A stretch of 64,000 bases of DNA from Rubripirellula amarantea (GTDB taxonomy: Bacteria > Planctomycetota > Planctomycetia > Pirellulales > Pirellulaceae), in assembly GCF_007859865.1 (NCBI RefSeq), contig NZ_SJPI01000001.1, positions 3,543,241-3,607,240 on the forward strand. The letters are read 5' to 3'. The position numbers were made by a program, and so were the translations under genes. Below, in pieces: positions 8,076 through 16,798 of this stretch (position 1 is the stretch's first letter; each line of letters begins with the position of its first letter). Under the pieces are notes generated by a model that did no database searches, was not told where the DNA came from, and was given only the letters and a program-made list of their open reading frames with translations.

Positions 8076-9215
8076 CTATTTCAACAAACGGGGTCGGTTG
8101 AAACGGATCGTTGTACCCATATCACCATCGTTGCCGGAATCGACCTGCAACGTGACTCGTCTTGCGTTGTTGATGTCCAATTCGAATCCACGTGCCTGGG
8201 CGTCGGGGAGTGATTCTTTCCATACCAATTCGCCATCAAGTAAAATGCGCACGCTCACCTCGCTGGCTGACTTCACCCGTTCGTCGCGACGCACCGAGCC
8301 GCTGAAGGTTCGGAACCCGTCTTCAATTCGATATTCGGTTGAACATCCGCCGCGCAATATCAAGTCTTCTAGTCCGACGGATTGAGGTCCTAGCAAACTT
8401 TCAACGAGAGCTGGATCAATGTTGACTGCCAACGATGGCTTTAAACTCGTCTCAGCCGGTTCGACGCTCGCCAGCATCATCAATCCGCTAGACCAACGGA
8501 TCGAGCTAAGAAGTTCTAGCGGCAAACGATGTATGGCATTGTCGAAACGTATTTCTAAGCTCGGTGAACTGGGTTCAGCAACGACTTCGTCAACCAACCA
8601 CGTCGATCCGTAGACATCGGTGATCGTGACAGGCTTAGACGATTTCGACGACGAGGTCGCACCAAAGATGATTCCCTCGAGCCGATCGATGGGAGCGGCC
8701 ACAGAGTCACCGTCCAGATTGAAATTTACCTTGTCACCGGCAATGCCTTCGACAATTCCAATCGTTGGATCGAGTCGGTTGCCAGGGCGACGAATCACCA
8801 TCGTATCGCCACGAGTCTCTTTTTCGAGAATTCCCAGCCACGCAGCATCGGTTTCAGCGGCGGGCCCCGCAAACCGAATCGCACGAATGGATTGAACAGG
8901 AACGCGAAGCAAAGGTTGCCGCGGGAGTTCGATCTCGGCGGTTTCGCCAGCGATCCGAATATCGCGTGCAAAGATTCGCGAACCGCCCACAAATGTGATT
9001 TGCGATTTGGGGCCCGTTCTAGGTGGGGCATCCACGACGGAAAGGCCCGTCAATTCTTCCAAACTAATTGTTTGTTTCGCTCCGTCTTGATCAAGCACCA
9101 AGCCATCGGTCGCGATCGCGGAAAGGCTACCTTGATAGGTTTCGCCCGATGTTGTGCTCACTTCCACAGGAAGGATTCCCGCAAGAGCGACGCAAACGAA
9201 TGTCAATAAATTCAA
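8076..9215 (-). CDS. Exported protein with C-terminal NPCBM-like carbohydrate-binding domain
   Basis: 379 aa from TTG 9215, chosen because a strong GGGGGAG lies about 8 nt upstream; an in-frame TTG at 9251 would add 12 residues without such a site. The N-terminus is hydrophobic (LLTFVCVALAGIL), consistent with export. The middle contains repeated short beta segments (SGETYQGSL, DGLVLDQDG, SLEELTGL). The last about 110 residues resemble the NPCBM/NEW2 module: FRTFSGSVRRDERV, a region with VSVRILLDGE, and VTLQVDSGNDGDMGTTIRF. Such modules bind glycans in extracellular enzymes, but no enzyme domain is present here. It heads the HtrA-like gene set on the minus strand, so it may be a client, a scaffold or a glycan sensor for it (inference). 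Confidence 0.8.
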   Translation of the reverse strand: MNLLTFVCVALAGILPVEVSTTSGETYQGSLSAIATDGLVLDQDGAKQTISLEELTGLSVVDAPPRTGPKSQITFVGGSRIFARDIRIAGETAEIELPRQPLLRVPVQSIRAIRFAGPAAETDAAWLGILEKETRGDTMVIRRPGNRLDPTIGIVEGIAGDKVNFNLDGDSVAAPIDRLEGIIFGATSSSKSSKPVTITDVYGSTWLVDEVVAEPSSPSLEIRFDNAIHRLPLELLSSIRWSSGLMMLASVEPAETSLKPSLAVNIDPALVESLLGPQSVGLEDLILRGGCSTEYRIEDGFRTFSGSVRRDERVKSASEVSVRILLDGELVWKESLPDAQARGFELDINNARRVTLQVDSGNDGDMGTTIRFNRPRLLK

Positions 9216-9310
9216 CGTTGGGATCTCCCCCCGAAAAGCCTGGACGAACAACAGGTCGTATTCTACCGCAAGAGTCGATTTCGCAGTATGTCGCCCAATG
9301 GAATTCCGTT

Positions 9311-10417
9311 CTACGAGGGAATTGATGCTCGGAGTGCTCGTTCATAGGCGTCGACCATGACGTCCCAGCCGAATGTTTCAAGGACGTCGACGCCGTTTCG
9401 AGCGATCACCTCGCGTTGGGATTCGTTGCTGATGGTTTCTTCGATTGCTTTGGCGATCTCTTCGGCCGTGGGGCCAGCAAGCCATCCGTTCTCACGATCG
9501 CGAATGATGGCTTTCGATCCCGCTTGCTCGGCCAACGCCACCGACGGCACACCCATAGCCATGGCTTCCATCAGCGCCGACGGGAATCCTTCGTAACGTG
9601 ACGGCAGAACAAATATCGTTGCTTCGCCAAGTTCGTTCCACGCAGGGCTAACCCAACCGGGCAAGCTCACTCGGTCAGTCAACCCGTAGTCAGCGATTTG
9701 CTTTTCCAGATCGGGCCGCCGATCGCCTTCTCCCAAAATTCGCAGCGTCCAGTCGGGATACTTAGGTGACAGGATCGCAAAAGCATCCAGCAAGCGATCG
9801 AAGCCTTTTTCGTGGGCGAGTCGGCCGACGCCGATGATCCGTCGATTGCTAGCCGCCATTTTGCGATCGCTGGCGAAAGGTGGTTGGTCCACAGCGGATG
9901 CAATGACTTGCACCGGAGTGCGGAAGCCGTGTTCGCGAAAAAAATCAGCCGCGTCGTCGGTTTGCGTGACAATCAAGTCCGCGCTGCGGTACGCTCGCCG
10001 ACGCAACCATCGCCATAGCTTGGGCAGCTTTTGACGCGTTGGATCACTACGCTCGCTCAGCACGGTGGGGATGTGACCGTGGCTTTTAACCGGCCCGACT
10101 GCTAGGCCAGCTAAAACGTTGGTGCGATCACAAAACGACAGCAGCACGTCGGGCGAAACTTTGGCCAGTTCGGTTCGGATTCTGTGAACTCGGTGCAGGA
10201 CATTCCAGGCACCGGAGAGCTTGCCGCGACTAGGCCCCATCACGTTCAGGGCGAGGCGTTGTACGCATTTGTTGACCCGATGACGATCGCTAGTGCCGTC
10301 GTCAAGCGTGATAAGAGTTACCTGGTGTGACCGGTTAGCCAATCGAGAGGCTAGGCCAGCCATCACGCGTTCAGCACCTCCGCCGTCGAGCGAATGGATC
10401 AGGCAAGCGATTTTCAC
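9311..10417 (-). CDS. Glycosyltransferase family 4 (GT-B fold)
   Basis: 368 aa with the typical N-terminal GT4 strand-loop MKIACLIHSLDGGGAERVM and the C-terminal donor-binding half (IIGVGRLAHEKGFDRLLDAF, LRILGEGDRRPDLE, and FVLPSRYEGFPSALMEAMAMG with the EX7E-type glutamates). It transfers a sugar from a nucleotide-sugar donor to a glycan or lipid acceptor in the cytoplasm. No signal peptide is present. The donor and acceptor cannot be told from sequence. It is on the same strand as the downstream NPCBM/HtrA-like set, with a gap of about 95 nt to it, and may be cotranscribed. An exported-protein gene lies divergently at 10570. Confidence 0.9.
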   Translation of the reverse strand: MKIACLIHSLDGGGAERVMAGLASRLANRSHQVTLITLDDGTSDRHRVNKCVQRLALNVMGPSRGKLSGAWNVLHRVHRIRTELAKVSPDVLLSFCDRTNVLAGLAVGPVKSHGHIPTVLSERSDPTRQKLPKLWRWLRRRAYRSADLIVTQTDDAADFFREHGFRTPVQVIASAVDQPPFASDRKMAASNRRIIGVGRLAHEKGFDRLLDAFAILSPKYPDWTLRILGEGDRRPDLEKQIADYGLTDRVSLPGWVSPAWNELGEATIFVLPSRYEGFPSALMEAMAMGVPSVALAEQAGSKAIIRDRENGWLAGPTAEEIAKAIEETISNESQREVIARNGVDVLETFGWDVMVDAYERALRASIPS

Positions 10418-10569
10418 GAGGGCTGAATCGTGGGTGAAAGGGGGGAAGGGGTCGGGAAAGTCTGATTCTTACGAACGTAGTGATTGAAAGGATCGCAACG
10501 GGCAACTAGCGTGGGATGAGCGGCCGGGGATTTCGATCCATATCATTGTGTAATTGACTGAGGTTTCTG

Positions 10570-11034
10570 ATGCCTTTTCTGAACAAATCGCGAGCTTTCT
10601 TCGCGTCTTTCACGCTCATCTTAGTGGCTTCGTTCGCGGCAAACGAAGTCTCCGCTCAAGGTTTTAACGGCGGACTAGGATTTCTTCCCTACGGATTCTA
10701 CCAACCGTACGGAGCTCACTACGGAACGTCGCTTCGCACCCCTCCTTACTTCGCGACCAACCCACCGGTTTACTACGGTGCTCGGCATGCTCGACCTTAC
10801 GGCGTTAGCCCGTTCGCAGCACCACCGATGGTCAGCGCTGGCCCAGGCTACCAGAGTCGCTTGCGTAGCGACTTTTATATTCCGCGAAGCGCCATGGGAC
10901 CTGTTTTGCCCAATCCTTGCATTCACGTAAACCCAGTGTTGCAAGGAAAGCTTGAATCAAATGAGGAAACAAAGCTAGGCGCGATTCAAACCAACCCGTT
11001 CGTTGAATCGTTTGATCGAGTGGCGAAGAAGTAG
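10570..11034 (+). CDS. Small exported proline/tyrosine-rich protein
   Basis: 154 aa with a clear signal peptide (hydrophobic core FFASFTLILVASFAA, cleavage near VSA-QG). The mature part is low in complexity and rich in Gly, Pro and Tyr (FLPYGFYQPYGAHYG, PPVYYGARHARPYG). It has two cysteine-poor basic patches and no known catalytic motif. Such composition fits a small periplasmic or cell-envelope structural protein. It is flanked by a divergent glycosyltransferase and, 84 nt downstream on the same strand, a DUF1559 gene. I do not recognise a named family. Confidence 0.8.
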   Translation: MPFLNKSRAFFASFTLILVASFAANEVSAQGFNGGLGFLPYGFYQPYGAHYGTSLRTPPYFATNPPVYYGARHARPYGVSPFAAPPMVSAGPGYQSRLRSDFYIPRSAMGPVLPNPCIHVNPVLQGKLESNEETKLGAIQTNPFVESFDRVAKK

Positions 11035-11118
11035 CGTCGCGATCAACAATGGGACTGGAATCTGATAATCTGATGAGGCAACGTTGCGTTTCGTCATCAC
11101 GGTTAACGGACTCCAATA

Positions 11119-12543
11119 ATGAGCGGACAGGATCCTTTTAGTGACCCTTTTGCAAGTCAACAGTCTCCCAAGGGAATTCCGCCGTTGGGGCCGCCACCGG
11201 GTCAACCCGGTCAAATAGGTCCGCCACCAGCAAAAAAAGGCATGTCGTCGTGTTTGATCGCGGCGATTTGCCTGTTTGCGTTCATTCCCATCCTGGGCGT
11301 ATGCGCGGGGTTGCTTTTGCCGGCCGTGCAGGCGGCACGTGAAGCGGCGCGACGAGTGAACTGCAGCAACAACCTAAAGCAAATTGGTTTGGCGCTGCAC
11401 AATTATCACTCCGCCTATCAAACGTTTCCGCCTGCTTATACGGTCGATCAAAATGGTCGCCCGATGCATTCATGGCGAGCGATGATCTTGCCATTCTTGG
11501 AACAGCAAGCCTTGTATGAGCAGATTGACTTTAACAAGCCTTGGGATCACCCGGATAATCAAGCGGCGATGTCGAGCGCGGTGTCCGTGTACTCGTGTCC
11601 GTCGACGGTCGTAGAGCCGAACTACACAACCTACTTGGCGATTGATCATCCCAACGGCGTGTTCTCGGGCAGCCGGCCGACTCGGATCAACAAAATCACC
11701 GATGGTACCGCCAACACCGTGATGGTTGTCGAGCACGATTCAGGTTTCGCGGTTCCGTGGATGCAGCCGCAGGACATTGATATGAATCAGTTTCTGCAGC
11801 CCGGAATCGCGTCAACCGCAGGAGGTCACCCGGGCGGAGGACATGTGCTGATGAGCGACGGAGCAGTTCAGTTCTTAACCCATTCAGCGTCGGCGGAGAT
11901 TCGCACGTCGATGGTAATCATGAACGAGGATGAAGGCGGTATCGCCCCAATGCTAGATGCGACTTCAACGGAAGCCGTTCCTGGCGATCTGTCCAATACG
12001 GGCGATCTGTCCAATACGGGCGATCTGCCCAATATGGATGACACTGCGGTTCCGGCAGACGGAATCTCGTTTCGTCATCGACCTAGTGGGGCGCGTTTTG
12101 TTCGGCCATCGCAGGAATGGTCACTCTTGACCGGTAGGGCCGCCGCAAGTGTCAATCCGATCGCCAACGCGGTGCTGTTGCACAACGGCAATGACAATCA
12201 CCGAGAACGAATCGGAATTCTGATCATTGAATCGCTCGCAGACATATCCAGCGAACCGATCGATATGAAGCAGTTGGCCATGAACTTGGCGGAATCCATG
12301 GAAATGGAAAACAAGACAATTGAGGATATCGAGGAAGCGGACGTGAACGGACTGTCGGTGATTCGATACGTCGTGGCGGGCGATGTGACCGATGCTGGTC
12401 GGTTGCGGTACTGTTGCCTCGTGTTTGAAAAGAACGAATTCCTGTTTCAAGTGATTGCGTTTGCTGCGGCCGATGACGCCGAAGCAGATGATCAGCACTT
12501 TCGATCCATTCACCAAGCGTTAACGTTCGCATCATCACCGTGA
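11119..12543 (+). CDS. DUF1559 protein without a prepilin leader, N-terminal proline-rich, internal membrane segment
   Basis: 474 aa. The first 40 residues are Pro/Gly-rich and cytoplasmic (GPPPGQPGQIGPPP). One membrane segment follows at about 42-65, leading into the DUF1559 core with LLPAVQAAREAARRVNCSNNLKQIGLALHNYH. Unlike the other two DUF1559 genes in this window it has no FTLVELL prepilin peptidase signal. It also carries an extra domain of about 160 residues after the core (from FRHRPSGARF), separated by an acidic linker with a 6-residue repeat (GDLSNT). DUF1559 proteins are a planctomycete-expanded pilin-like family of unknown function; the fold suggests surface or periplasmic display. 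Confidence 0.87.
   Translation: MSGQDPFSDPFASQQSPKGIPPLGPPPGQPGQIGPPPAKKGMSSCLIAAICLFAFIPILGVCAGLLLPAVQAAREAARRVNCSNNLKQIGLALHNYHSAYQTFPPAYTVDQNGRPMHSWRAMILPFLEQQALYEQIDFNKPWDHPDNQAAMSSAVSVYSCPSTVVEPNYTTYLAIDHPNGVFSGSRPTRINKITDGTANTVMVVEHDSGFAVPWMQPQDIDMNQFLQPGIASTAGGHPGGGHVLMSDGAVQFLTHSASAEIRTSMVIMNEDEGGIAPMLDATSTEAVPGDLSNTGDLSNTGDLPNMDDTAVPADGISFRHRPSGARFVRPSQEWSLLTGRAAASVNPIANAVLLHNGNDNHRERIGILIIESLADISSEPIDMKQLAMNLAESMEMENKTIEDIEEADVNGLSVIRYVVAGDVTDAGRLRYCCLVFEKNEFLFQVIAFAAADDAEADDQHFRSIHQALTFASSP
11983..12036 (+). repeat. Three tandem 18-bp in-frame repeats in the DUF1559 linker
   Basis: GGCGATCTGTCCAATACG occurs twice exactly (11983-12000, 12001-12018), then once with two changes (12019-12036). 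In frame they encode GDLSNT/GDLPNM units joining the pilin-like core to the extra C-terminal domain. Slippage could vary the linker length. Confidence 0.9.
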
Positions 12544-12640
12544 ACGTCTAAAACTCAGCCTGCCAAAGCCGCAACTTATCCGAGCGGTGGGAAACGAAAC
12601 CACCGCGTATTCGGCTGCGAAACCAATGGGAACTGTTGAT

Positions 12641-14554
12641 ATGAATTGCAAGCTGTCTTGCGACAAGCCGCCGGTAGCACAAATGCGTGTTTCGTCATCG
12701 TTTGCTCAACCGCTGCGAGGGAAAGCACAATCTTCGAGATCGTTCTTAGTGAAGGCATGCCTTGTCGTCGCAGCTATTGCCTTCGTTTCACAAGATAACA
12801 AAGCGGTCAGTGATGACGTCCCCAAGCGTCCCAATGTCGTGGTGATTTTGGCCGACGATCAAGGGTGGGGGGACTTGAGTTGCAATGGCAACCCCAACCT
12901 ATCCACGCCGCATATCGATTCGCTGGCTAGAGATGGCGCCAGAGTTGAACATTTCTATGTATGCGCCGTCTGTTCACCCACTCGAGCTGAGTTCTTGACC
13001 GGACGCTATCACACTCGAATGGGTGTTTACAGCACTTCGACGGGCGGTGAACGCTTTGACGCCGGCGAGCAAACGATTGCAGAAGTGTTTCGCCAGTCCG
13101 GATACGCTACGGCGGCGTACGGAAAATGGCACAGCGGCATGCAGTGGCCGTATCACCCGAACGCTCGTGGGTTTGATGATTACTATGGCTTTTGCAGCGG
13201 ACACTGGGGCAACTACTTTTCGCCCATGCTTGAACACAATGGCAAGATTGTCAAAGGCGAAGGTTTCTTGGTTGATGATCTGACGAACCACGCGATCGAA
13301 TTTATCGATGCTCATCGTGAAGAGTCGTTTTTCGTTTACTTGCCTCTCAATACGCCGCACTCTCCGATGCAGGTTCCAGATCCATTTTGGGATAAGTTCA
13401 AGGACAAAGACTTAGTGCCGGATCCTGCCAAGGAAAACCAGAAGAAGAACGATGTGGGCCACTCACGTGCAGCGCTGGCGATGTGTGAGAATATTGATTT
13501 TAACGTTGGGCGTTTACTGTCGCATTTAGAATCTTCCGGGTTGGCGGACGACACAATCGTTGTTTACTTCAGCGACAACGGTCCTAATGGAGCGCGGTTT
13601 AACGGAGGGATGCGTGGACGAAAGGGGTCAACTCACGAAGGTGGATTAAGGTCACCGTTGCTGATCCGCTACCCGAGGAAAATCAGGCCTGGCACCCGAG
13701 TCACGCAGGTGTCCGCTGCTATCGATCTATTGCCCACACTCTCTGAATTGACGGGCACGAGCCACGATTCGCGATTGCCGCTCGATGGTCAATCGATCGC
13801 GAGCTTGTTGGTGAATCCCGACTCGGTACCACCCAAGCCCCTTGCTGATCGCATCGTGTTTTCGGCTTGGAACGGAAAGGTTTCGGCGAGAGATCAGCGC
13901 TATCGCATGCAGTTCGATGGTGGTCTTTACGACATCGAAAATGATCCTGGCGAACGGATGGATCTGAGGGAGCAGAAGCCTGAAGAGGCGCGAAGGCTCG
14001 GCGATGCGATGGCAAAGTGGATCGAGCAAACGGAACCTCGCAAGTCGTCCGATGCACTCGATCGTCCAATCACGATGGGGCATCCCCAAGCCGTTTGGGA
14101 TCAATTGCCCGCCCGCGACGCCGAGCCGATCGGTGGCATGGTTCGTAGCAATCGCTATCCAAATTGTACCTACATGACGAACTGGACATCGCCGGACGAT
14201 GCGATCGTGTGGGATGCCGACGTGCTATCCGACGGCGAGTTTGAGGTGGTCATGTACTACGCTTGTGAACCATCAAGTGTGGGGTCGGTGGTTCGACTTG
14301 AATTTGGTGAGCAAGCGATTGAATCAGTCATTCAGCACGCCAACGTGAGCGATTTAGTGGGCGCTGCCGATGATCGAGTCGTGCGTCAGGAAGGCTATGT
14401 GAAAGACTGGCGGCCAATGAATCTTGGGACCATTCGACTCGCTGCAGGCCGAGCGATGCTCAAGCTATCAGCGTCAAAGGTCAATGGTGGCGAAGTGGCT
14501 GAGATGAGATTGTTGATGCTGAAGCGGTTGCCATCAGCCGAACCTTCAAAGTAG
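12641..14554 (+). CDS. Exported formylglycine-dependent sulfatase with C-terminal beta-sandwich module
   Basis: 637 aa from ATG 12641 (GGGA 9 nt upstream); a GTG at 12587 and an ATG at 12683 are alternatives. A signal-like hydrophobic stretch (VKACLVVAAIAFV) precedes the sulfatase core, which has metal-binding ILADDQGWGDL, the FGly motif CSPTR (Cys111, converted to formylglycine by maturases), LTGRYHTRMG, GKWHSG and DNGPNG. The core ends near residue 500. The last about 120 residues form a separate beta-rich module (YMTNWTSPDDAIVWDADV, YYACEPSSVGSVVRLEFG), probably carbohydrate-binding. Sulfatases of this class remove sulfate from marine polysaccharides, and planctomycetes carry many. No adjacent anaerobic maturase or glycoside hydrolase is seen, so the substrate is unknown. 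Confidence 0.92.
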   Translation: MNCKLSCDKPPVAQMRVSSSFAQPLRGKAQSSRSFLVKACLVVAAIAFVSQDNKAVSDDVPKRPNVVVILADDQGWGDLSCNGNPNLSTPHIDSLARDGARVEHFYVCAVCSPTRAEFLTGRYHTRMGVYSTSTGGERFDAGEQTIAEVFRQSGYATAAYGKWHSGMQWPYHPNARGFDDYYGFCSGHWGNYFSPMLEHNGKIVKGEGFLVDDLTNHAIEFIDAHREESFFVYLPLNTPHSPMQVPDPFWDKFKDKDLVPDPAKENQKKNDVGHSRAALAMCENIDFNVGRLLSHLESSGLADDTIVVYFSDNGPNGARFNGGMRGRKGSTHEGGLRSPLLIRYPRKIRPGTRVTQVSAAIDLLPTLSELTGTSHDSRLPLDGQSIASLLVNPDSVPPKPLADRIVFSAWNGKVSARDQRYRMQFDGGLYDIENDPGERMDLREQKPEEARRLGDAMAKWIEQTEPRKSSDALDRPITMGHPQAVWDQLPARDAEPIGGMVRSNRYPNCTYMTNWTSPDDAIVWDADVLSDGEFEVVMYYACEPSSVGSVVRLEFGEQAIESVIQHANVSDLVGAADDRVVRQEGYVKDWRPMNLGTIRLAAGRAMLKLSASKVNGGEVAEMRLLMLKRLPSAEPSK

Positions 14555-14693
14555 CTCGCCAAAGTAGCCGTTCGCGGTAGCAGCTTGGAGATTATGTCCA
14601 CCGAATGTATGCAGCGCCATCGGCACTTGGTTTGATGTGCGCTGCGCCGCTTGCTGCGGATCGACTCATGTCGTCTTCTGTGACGGGCTTGCC

Positions 14694-15965
14694 CTATTGA
14701 GGAATCACTTCGCCACGGATCAGGTCGTCGAAAGTTTCGCGAGCCCGGATCAGTTTCGCTTCGCCGTCTTCGATCAAGACTTCCGCCGCTCTCGTCTTGC
14801 TGTTGTAGTTGCTTGACATTACGAAGCCGTAGGCACCGGCGTTTTCAATCACGATGAAATCACCCACACGAACAATTGGCAGCTTTCGGGAATCTACGAA
14901 ACCACCTTCGCGTTGGGTAAAGATGTCTCCGGATTCGCAAAGTGGGCCACCGATCACCATGTCAACTTCTTCGCGAGCAGCAGCGTCGCCAGAGGCGGCC
15001 GTTACCGAAATCGGGTGGTGAGCTCCATACATCACTGGGCGGGCGAGGTCATTGAAGCCAGCATCAACCAGCGTGAACAGGTTTTCGCCGACTTTCTTGA
15101 CGCTGCGAACTTCTGCGATCAGGTAGCCGCTTTCAGCGGACAGATATCGGCCCGGTTCGATTTCTAGGTTCAAACGGTGGCCGAAAGCCTCGCTGAGTCG
15201 ATTTCGCACCCCGTCCCAAAGTTCAAAGTACTTCGCCAAATCAACGTAGGTCTCGTCGTGCTTGTAAGGGACTGGCAGTCCACCACCAGCACTGATCGTC
15301 GTCAGTGTTCGCCCAACTTCCAGAGCAGCCTTTTCCATGGCGCTGCAGACCTCGCTTAGGTGCTCCAAATCGGTGCCGCTGCCAATGTGCATGTGCAAGC
15401 CGGTGATCGTTACGCCGGTCTGGTCAGCCCGAAGCAGGCAATCATTGATTTGGGTGTGCCAGATTCCGTGCTTGCTTTGTTGCCCGCCTGTGTTGGTCTT
15501 CTGGCTGTGGCCATGACCAAAACCAGGATTGATTCGAAGGGTCACGTCGCTTCCGGGGCGGCGTTCACCTAGCTGTGAAATCATGTCGGGGGAGCCGCAG
15601 TTCACGTGAAGCCCATGTTCGATCACCAAGTCCAAGGACTCTCGGTCGAAAATGTCAGCGGTGTAAACGATGTCATGGCTGCCACCGTCAGTGGAGTATC
15701 CGGCAGCAATCGCCCGGCGAATTTCGCCAGCGGAAACGGCATCGACGACCACCCCCCTTTTGCGGATTCGGTCGAGGATGGCAAGGTTGCTTGACGCTTT
15801 TTGGGCGTACCGGATCGTGTCGAAATCCGACAGGTCTGCGATCCGTTTGTCGATGACTTCGCGATCGTAAACGTACAGTGGAGTGCCAAATTTCGCGGCC
15901 AGATCGGCAACAGGTTGGCCAGCGATTTCGGTTCGTGAAGTGGAGAAAGTTGGAACGGTCAGCAT
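14694..15965 (-). CDS. lysA: Diaminopimelate decarboxylase
   Basis: 423 aa, the usual length. It makes L-lysine and CO2 from meso-diaminopimelate in the last step of lysine synthesis, as a PLP-dependent alanine-racemase-fold enzyme. Evidence: PLP lysine Lys56 in RYAQKASSN, the glycine-rich phosphate-binding ISAGGGLPVPY, substrate-binding EPGRYLSAESGYLI, and the dimer-interface cysteine motif GGPLCESGDIF, followed by GAYGFVMSSNYNS. ATG start at 15965. It stands alone and converges on the sulfatase gene; no dap genes are adjacent. Confidence 0.96.
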   Translation of the reverse strand: MLTVPTFSTSRTEIAGQPVADLAAKFGTPLYVYDREVIDKRIADLSDFDTIRYAQKASSNLAILDRIRKRGVVVDAVSAGEIRRAIAAGYSTDGGSHDIVYTADIFDRESLDLVIEHGLHVNCGSPDMISQLGERRPGSDVTLRINPGFGHGHSQKTNTGGQQSKHGIWHTQINDCLLRADQTGVTITGLHMHIGSGTDLEHLSEVCSAMEKAALEVGRTLTTISAGGGLPVPYKHDETYVDLAKYFELWDGVRNRLSEAFGHRLNLEIEPGRYLSAESGYLIAEVRSVKKVGENLFTLVDAGFNDLARPVMYGAHHPISVTAASGDAAAREEVDMVIGGPLCESGDIFTQREGGFVDSRKLPIVRVGDFIVIENAGAYGFVMSSNYNSKTRAAEVLIEDGEAKLIRARETFDDLIRGEVIPQ

Positions 15966-16084
15966 CGTGTAATTTCGGGTCGAGGAGGTTTCATGTTCAG
16001 GCGACCCAGTGTCACGCCTGTACTGAAAACACTCAACCGCAAGCGACCAAAATTCGCCACATTTCTGGACGTTGGAAAGGAGGG

Positions 16085-16798
16085 CTACGAGGTACTTTGG
16101 CTCTTCTTTCGCGAGCCTTGGGGGCCAGGTCTACGGCCTCTTCGCCGCCCTTGTTGCACAGGCACAAATCGCGACTCGGCAGGCTGAAGCAGCTTGGTGA
16201 TGCACAGCTTGTTGATGCTCAACTTCATTAGTTCTGACTCGGCCGTCAGCACATCGTGGAGCGACTTGGGCAACCGAATCGTGATCATTCTTTCTGGCTC
16301 TACCGCATCCCCTTTCGAATTGTCTTGGCTGCGCATCGCGGCCACCATTTCTTGCAGCTCTGCATGCTCGGGTGAGTTCATGAACCAGGTAAGTGATTCT
16401 TCCGTTTTGAAGCTCTTGTGCACGACACCGTTGAGGCCAAGAAGTTCGCGGTAGAAGACGACCCAGCTACCGGTCTTGGCGAACGCATCAACTGCCAGAG
16501 CCAAAATTTGCTGAGCCTTCGCTTGATTCGAAAGTTCGCTAGACGGGGGGGTGAGGTTCAGCGTGGTCGACGCTGGATCCGCCGCGGCATTGGCGGCGGG
16601 GGCTGCGTTGGATTGGGGGGCATTCCCGGTCGGTGAGGCGATCGGTTGGCGAAGTCGCGACTCGGTGGCCGGGAACGAGTTCGACTTGGAGTCGGATGAG
16701 GTTGGGGAAGCGGTATGAGGACGATCTGCAAACGTCACTGATTCAAGATGACGGGGAGCAGAAGATTGGGATGAGCTTGTCTGATCGGCAGATGCCAT
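16085..16798 (-). CDS. Putative ribbon-helix-helix DNA-binding protein with disordered N-terminus
   Basis: 237 aa. Residues 1-90 are Ser/Ala/Pro-rich and likely disordered. Residues 92-160 form an alpha-helical region of unknown family. Residues 171-205 (MITIRLPKSLHDVLTAESEL then MKLSINKLCITKLL) match the strand-helix-helix pattern of RHH/Arc-like domains. The C-terminal tail is very basic (GRRRGRRPGPQGSRKK), which suits DNA contact. No toxin gene is paired with it, so it is more likely a regulator than an antitoxin. It precedes lysA on the same strand with a gap of 119 nt, so regulation or cotranscription of lysA is possible but unproven. Confidence 0.75.
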   Translation of the reverse strand: MASADQTSSSQSSAPRHLESVTFADRPHTASPTSSDSKSNSFPATESRLRQPIASPTGNAPQSNAAPAANAAADPASTTLNLTPPSSELSNQAKAQQILALAVDAFAKTGSWVVFYRELLGLNGVVHKSFKTEESLTWFMNSPEHAELQEMVAAMRSQDNSKGDAVEPERMITIRLPKSLHDVLTAESELMKLSINKLCITKLLQPAESRFVPVQQGRRRGRRPGPQGSRKKSQSTS

